This document shows, in pieces, positions 60,055 to 64,000 of a stretch of 64,000 bases of DNA (position 1 is the stretch's first letter; every line of letters starts with the position of its first letter). Where the stretch lies: assembly GCA_028284945.1 (NCBI GenBank), contig JANQQJ010000037.1, forward strand, positions 1 to 64,000. The letters are read 5' to 3'. The position numbers were made by a program, and so were the translations under genes. The notes under the pieces are model-generated. The model was given only the letters and a program-made list of their open reading frames with translations. It searched no databases and was not told where the DNA came from. This stretch comes from Alphaproteobacteria bacterium (GTDB lineage Bacteria > Pseudomonadota > Alphaproteobacteria > SMXS01).

Positions 60055-61446
60055 GTGGCAAGTTCAAAAAATGGTGCGACGCCCTCCATGAAAGCACCGG
60101 GCCCGACCGTGCAGGAGCTTCTGGACCAGGAGCGCACGGAAGTCCCTTCCGTGCTGCGCGACACCAGCGCCGTCTTTCTGGGGACAGAACCGATCGCCAA
60201 AGAACGCTATACAGATCAGGCGTTCTTCGACCGCGAAATGGATCAGATGTGGTCAAGGGTCTGGCAGATGGTCTGCCGCGAAGAGGATATTCCCAACCCG
60301 GGCGACTACGAGCTCTATGAAATCGGCGATACGTCGCTGCTTGTGACGCGCACGTCAGAGGGAGCAATCCGCGCCTACTATAATGTTTGCCTGCATCGCG
60401 GCCGTCTGCTGCGCGAGGAGTCGGGCCATGCGGACGAGTTCAAATGCCCATTTCATGGCTTTACCTGGGACGTTGACGGCAACTGTACCCAGATCACCAG
60501 CGAGTGGGATTTTGACTATCTGAACAAGTCGGAGCTCTCATTGCCGCAAGCTCACACCGGCACCTGGGGCGGATTTGTTTTCGTCAATCTGGCCGACGAT
60601 CCCGAGCCGCTGGAGTCCTATCTGGAAGATATTCCTGCAATCTACGAAACGCGGGGATGGTCGCTCGAAGATCGGGTGAAGGCGGTTTATGTGTCGAAAG
60701 CTAATCAGTGCAATTGGAAGATTGCGCTGGAGGCGTTCACCGAGTCCTTCCATGTGATCGAAACGCACCCGAGCGCGACGCCTTATATCGCCGATGCGAA
60801 CACCCAGTATGATGTTTGGGAAGGCAAGCGGCATTACTCGCGTATGATTGTGCCCCGTGGTCTGCACAGCCCGCTGATCGACCCTCTCACAGATACAGAG
60901 GTTTTCCGTGCCGGTGTGGCCGCCTATGCGCCCGACCTGGCCGATAGTGGGGAGATTCCCGAGGGTCTGACCCCACGGCAGGCGATGGGCGATGTCCGCC
61001 GGGACTACTTGAAGCGCAACATGGGGATTGAGGCCGACGATCTAACGGACAGTGAGGTTTTGGACACGATCCAGTACCATGTTTTTCCCAATCTGGTGAT
61101 CTGGGCTGGCTGGAATTCGTTTCTCTGCTACCGCTTCCGGCCCAACGGCACCGACGTGGGGTCGTCGATCATGGATGTGATGATCCTGGTGCCGCAAAAC
61201 GCCGAAGGCGAGCCTGAATCGGTCCGCGAGCCGACCCGTTTGACCGTCGAGCAGCGATACATTGAAGCCCCGCAACTCAAAGGGCTGGGCGACGTGTTTG
61301 ATGAAGATGTTTCGAACATGGCCGCTGTCCATAAAGGCTTGCGGTCGATGAAGGGGACAGGTGTCCGGTTCGCTTCATATCAGGAGATGCGGCTGCGCTT
61401 CTTCCATCACATTCTTGATCGCTATCTGGATTCTGATGATGGGTGA
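60055..61446 (+). CDS. Rieske non-haem iron oxygenase, alpha subunit
   Basis: A 463-residue protein starting at GTG 60055 with GGGGAAA upstream. The Rieske [2Fe-2S] site is C112-x-H114 ... C131-x2-H134 in CLHRGRL and CPFHGF. The catalytic domain has the mononuclear iron site NWKIALEAFTESFHVIETH, where the His residues and a later Asp would bind iron. It hydroxylates or demethylates a substrate using electrons from a reductase that is not encoded here. No beta subunit is present, so it is of the alpha-only kind (like KshA or CntA groups). Overlaps the P450 gene. Confidence 0.93.
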   Translation: MASSKNGATPSMKAPGPTVQELLDQERTEVPSVLRDTSAVFLGTEPIAKERYTDQAFFDREMDQMWSRVWQMVCREEDIPNPGDYELYEIGDTSLLVTRTSEGAIRAYYNVCLHRGRLLREESGHADEFKCPFHGFTWDVDGNCTQITSEWDFDYLNKSELSLPQAHTGTWGGFVFVNLADDPEPLESYLEDIPAIYETRGWSLEDRVKAVYVSKANQCNWKIALEAFTESFHVIETHPSATPYIADANTQYDVWEGKRHYSRMIVPRGLHSPLIDPLTDTEVFRAGVAAYAPDLADSGEIPEGLTPRQAMGDVRRDYLKRNMGIEADDLTDSEVLDTIQYHVFPNLVIWAGWNSFLCYRFRPNGTDVGSSIMDVMILVPQNAEGEPESVREPTRLTVEQRYIEAPQLKGLGDVFDEDVSNMAAVHKGLRSMKGTGVRFASYQEMRLRFFHHILDRYLDSDDG

Positions 61447-62680
61447 GGGGGAGTTTGCTGCAGATTTCGACCCCAAGGCTGATGCCTTTATGGAGGATCC
61501 CTGGGGCTTCTATCGGGCATTGCGTCGTGAGGCGCCGGTCTACCGGGACCCACGTTCCGACATCTTTTTCATCGCGGCCTATGACTTGGTTGATGAGGTG
61601 ATGAAACAGCCAGCGCTGTTTTCCAGTGCGGTGGACCGCGCCGGGATGCGCAAGGGCGGGTTGCCTGCCAGAGTATTGGAAATCAAGGCGCAGGGCTGGA
61701 CGCCGGCGCTCACCATGTCACACAACGATACCGCGTCACATCCGATGTATCGTGGCTTGGTTAGCCCGTTTTTTACCCCCCGGAAACTGAAAGCGATTGA
61801 ACCCTTTGTAGCGGACCATACCGCCCAACTTATCGAGGCCATGCGGGCCAAAGGCACTGTCGATTTTCTCACGGACTTCGCCGTTCCATTACCAATTGCG
61901 GTCATCGCGCGCTATCTGGGGCTTGAAGACTATGGCGTCGAGACGCTGAAAAACTGGTCGGACGCTTTCGCTGATGAGATCGGTTTTATGACCAGCGATG
62001 AGCGGGCGATCGAGGTCGCTGAGCTCTGTTTCGAATGTCACAAGACGATGATCGACAGATGTAACGAACGACGAGCCGATCCGCGTGACGACATCATCAG
62101 TCATCTGGCGACAACGCGGATCGAGGATGATCGGCTGCTCAACGAGTCTGAGTTGTTATCGATTCTGACGCAGTTGCTGGTGGCCGGAAACGAGACCACG
62201 ACCAATACGCTGGCGGGCGGCATGCGGCGGCTGGCTAGAGACGCGGCTTTGGCGGCCGAATTGAGGGCCGAACCAAAGAAAATTGCCGATTTCGTCGAGG
62301 AAACACTACGGCTGGAATCGCCGGTTCAAGGCCAGTTTCGCAAGGCCACCGAGGACACAGTGTTGGCTGGCGTACCAGTCCCAAAAGATGCGCTATTGCA
62401 TGTCCGCTTCGCGTCAGCCAATCGGGATGAGACCATCTATGGTGACAGTGCTGAAGCGATGAAGCTTGGTACACGGCAACCCAAGCCGCATGTGGCTTTT
62501 GGCGCGGGAATGCACTTTTGTGTTGGCGCCATGTTATCGCGGCTGGAACTACGCCTCGCCTTTGAACAGTTGGTAAACGCATTTGAAACAATCGAGCTGG
62601 CGGTTCCGGAAAGCGACCTGCACTACCATCCACACTTTCATCTGCGGGCACTAAAGGCGCTTCCCATCAGCCTCGGCTAG
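61436..62680 (+). CDS. cytochrome P450
   Basis: A 414-residue bacterial P450. The I-helix has VAGNETTTN, the K-helix ExxR is in EETLRLES, and the haem-binding loop FGAGMHFCVG carries the proximal Cys (about residue 362). Starts at ATG 61436 or 61439, overlapping the Rieske gene by 8-11 bp, so the two oxygenases should be co-translated. Substrate unknown; coexpression suggests successive oxidations of one hydrophobic or aromatic compound. Confidence 0.93.
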   Translation: MMGEGEFAADFDPKADAFMEDPWGFYRALRREAPVYRDPRSDIFFIAAYDLVDEVMKQPALFSSAVDRAGMRKGGLPARVLEIKAQGWTPALTMSHNDTASHPMYRGLVSPFFTPRKLKAIEPFVADHTAQLIEAMRAKGTVDFLTDFAVPLPIAVIARYLGLEDYGVETLKNWSDAFADEIGFMTSDERAIEVAELCFECHKTMIDRCNERRADPRDDIISHLATTRIEDDRLLNESELLSILTQLLVAGNETTTNTLAGGMRRLARDAALAAELRAEPKKIADFVEETLRLESPVQGQFRKATEDTVLAGVPVPKDALLHVRFASANRDETIYGDSAEAMKLGTRQPKPHVAFGAGMHFCVGAMLSRLELRLAFEQLVNAFETIELAVPESDLHYHPHFHLRALKALPISLG

Positions 62681-62752
62681 TCGCTTAGGTGCTTCGCGTC
62701 TGTAGAGGTTTGGGCTAAAACCGGTTCTCACCCAATCCGATGGAACCAGATA

Positions 62753-63466
62753 TTGGCTGCCACACGATCTCAAAAACGCAAACAAACCGCGCGCGCTGAC
62801 TCGCGCCTTCCCGATCCCACGGCCGTCTCAAAAGGCGAGCTGTCGAAGAGCAGCGTGACGCGAACCCGTATCATGGAAGCCGGTGTGACCTGTCTTGCCG
62901 AGGACGGCTATGCCGGCACAACCACATCCACGGTTGCGGAACGGGCAGGCCTGACCCGGGCCGCCATGCTCTATCACTTCCCGTCGCGCATGGCGCTGAT
63001 CGAGGCGGTCATCCACTACGTCACACGCCGCCGGATCGATATGTACAATGATGCGATGGCGGAGATTCCGCAGAATGGTGACTTCTTTTCCACGGCCATC
63101 GACAAGGCCTGGGATCAGCTCGATACCAAGGAGTTCAAGGCCTTCAGCGAACTCTCCATGGCGGCCCGCACGGATGAAGAACTGTCCGCGTCATTCGCGC
63201 CTGCGCTGGCCGAGTTTGACCGCGCGCGCCGTGAGGCGGCCATAGCGCTTTTCCCCGAGGGCGTCATCGACGCACCCTGGTTCGACCTGCGCCGCGACAT
63301 CGTGCGGTTTCTGTCCGAAGGACTGGCACAACAGGGCGGCCTATCATTCAATGCCGAGCGCCGGAAAGCGAATTTGAAAGGCTTTTTGAAGGCGCTTTCG
63401 GGCGGTGGAGAAAACAGCGAAGCGTTGATGCGCAAAGCGTTGGACATCGGCCGAGACGGGGACTGA
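62753..63466 (+). CDS. TetR family transcriptional regulator
   Basis: A 237-residue protein: after a basic stretch (about 1-35), the TetR HTH appears as TRIMEAGVTCLAEDGYAGTT, TVAERAGLTRAAMLYHFPS and MALIEAVI. The start is uncertain; TTG 62753 is chosen because the HTH begins before the first in-frame ATG (a GTG at about 62856 is another option). It follows the P450 gene by 72 bp and probably controls the cluster, with the palindrome at 59988-59999 as candidate operator. Confidence 0.88.
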   Translation: MAATRSQKRKQTARADSRLPDPTAVSKGELSKSSVTRTRIMEAGVTCLAEDGYAGTTTSTVAERAGLTRAAMLYHFPSRMALIEAVIHYVTRRRIDMYNDAMAEIPQNGDFFSTAIDKAWDQLDTKEFKAFSELSMAARTDEELSASFAPALAEFDRARREAAIALFPEGVIDAPWFDLRRDIVRFLSEGLAQQGGLSFNAERRKANLKGFLKALSGGGENSEALMRKALDIGRDGD

Positions 63467-63470
63467 ACAC

Positions 63471-63506
63471 CAAAAAGAAGGCCGGTCCCGCGCAGCGGAA
63501 CCGGCC
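63471..63506 (-). terminator. Rho-independent terminator for the TonB receptor gene
   Basis: On the minus strand GGCCGGTTCCGC / GCGGGACCGGCC form a 12-bp stem (one mismatch pair) with a short loop, followed by TTCTTTTTG. The T-run lies on the minus strand, so it ends the receptor transcript; it sits between the two convergent genes. Confidence 0.8.
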
Positions 63507-63549
63507 CAAGCTGGGAAGTGATTGGCTAATTCTGGATTTGGCTCCGGAT

Positions 63550-64000
63550 CTAGAAGCGCCCGGTGACCTCCACGCCCCAGGTGCGTGGCGCACTCAAGGC
63601 ACCGAAGTCGACAATTGAGTTCACGTGAACCGTGTAGTCCACGTCTTTGGTCAGGTTCTTGCCAAAAACTTTCAGCTGGAACTGATCCTGGTCGGCGCCG
63701 CCAAACTCATAGGAAATATAGGCGTCCAACAGGAAACGGGATGCTCGTGCGCCGCGCGGATCGTTCAGCACTTGGGTCTGGACGTCATCCACATACCGCG
63801 CCGTCGCTGAAATCGTCAGGTACCCGTGATTGCCAACCTGGGCCGAAAAGGTCGGCGTGATGGAGAAGGTGATCTCTGGTGCTTGCCGCAGCCTCAGGCC
63901 TGAGAAATCCGCCTGCAGAAGAAGCTCACCTGGCGGGGTGCCGGGTGGGAACGGGTTGGTCACCGCATACTGGTTTGGCGCCAGGGTGCCGATGAACTCA
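63550..64000 (-). CDS. TonB-dependent receptor, C-terminal part
   Basis: The gene enters from the right edge; about 150 codons of its 3' end are seen. The end WGVEVTGRF with terminal Phe is the outer-membrane beta-barrel signature, and strands such as FLLDAYISYEFGG, FQLKVFGKNLTKDVDY are typical barrel strands near the C-terminus. It takes up a substrate across the outer membrane using TonB energy; the linked Rieske/P450 genes suggest the substrate is what they degrade. The frame continues past the window edge. Confidence 0.88.
   Translation of the reverse strand, partial: EFIGTLAPNQYAVTNPFPPGTPPGELLLQADFSGLRLRQAPEITFSITPTFSAQVGNHGYLTISATARYVDDVQTQVLNDPRGARASRFLLDAYISYEFGGADQDQFQLKVFGKNLTKDVDYTVHVNSIVDFGALSAPRTWGVEVTGRF

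Noticed and set aside
1-64000. CRISPR arrays, insertion sequences, integrases, rRNA genes
   Set aside because: No regular repeat-spacer pattern, no transposase or integrase-like protein, and no rRNA-like stretch was seen on either strand.

Overview
The window reads as chromosome of a GC-rich alphaproteobacterium, probably a free-living (possibly marine) relative of Rhodospirillales/Rhizobiales. Pointers are a GAF-containing PtsP (EI-Ntr), the DUF4167 protein, the gene run ptsP / RodZ-like / ispG / hisS / prfA / prmC / DUF4167 / clpB, a dense group of GANTC sites (the CcrM methylation target), and palindromic intergenic repeats of an alphaproteobacterial type. Taxonomy is inference from gene content; no search was run.

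Layout. 1-11571: housekeeping, all on +: the 3' end of a nitronate monooxygenase-like gene, ptsP, a shortened RodZ-like gene, ispG, hisS (TTG start), prfA, prmC, a DUF4167 gene, then clpB behind a good RpoH-type promoter. 11572-16440: an unstable stretch downstream of clpB. Three unrelated exported proteins (coiled-coil protein, SGNH-like hydrolase, EEP-fold lipoprotein) are interleaved with two extra copies of the clpB 3' end and with two broken pieces of a small Cys-containing secreted protein whose intact copy lies at 16059-16436. 16533-18811: a lipoprotein, an M23 peptidase behind six GANTC sites, and tRNA-Ala(TGC).

18839-36889 is the most unusual part. A tightly packed minus-strand operon encodes a large Cys-rich dihaem cytochrome c, a lipoprotein, a monohaem secreted protein, two paralogous membrane-anchored dihaem cytochromes, a DUF2235 alpha/beta hydrolase, a CARDB-repeat membrane protein and an unknown protein. 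Upstream are three overlapping minus-strand genes for unknown exported/membrane proteins and, divergently, a helical protein, a lipoprotein and a peptidoglycan-binding/CHAP-like protein. I do not recognise this ensemble as a described system; an envelope-located oxidative pathway coupled to a lipase/esterase-like enzyme is inference.

36909-48662 is mixed accessory and housekeeping content: YghU-type GST, DEAD-box helicase with long basic tail, YaiI, a LysR regulator divergent from a membrane protein, a cNMP-binding/thioredoxin-reductase-like fusion without the CxxC, a VOC protein with a WYL regulator, and a YdeP-type molybdopterin oxidoreductase. 48917-56259 is an Mrp-family cation/proton antiporter operon with Mbh-like order (E-F-G-[A C-terminus+B fusion]-C-D-D-small-D). 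57099-64000 is a catabolic cluster: SDR, carboxymuconolactone decarboxylase-like, ThuA and SDR genes on -, divergent from a Rieske oxygenase / P450 / TetR set on +, with a palindromic operator candidate between them and a TonB-dependent receptor entering from the right edge.
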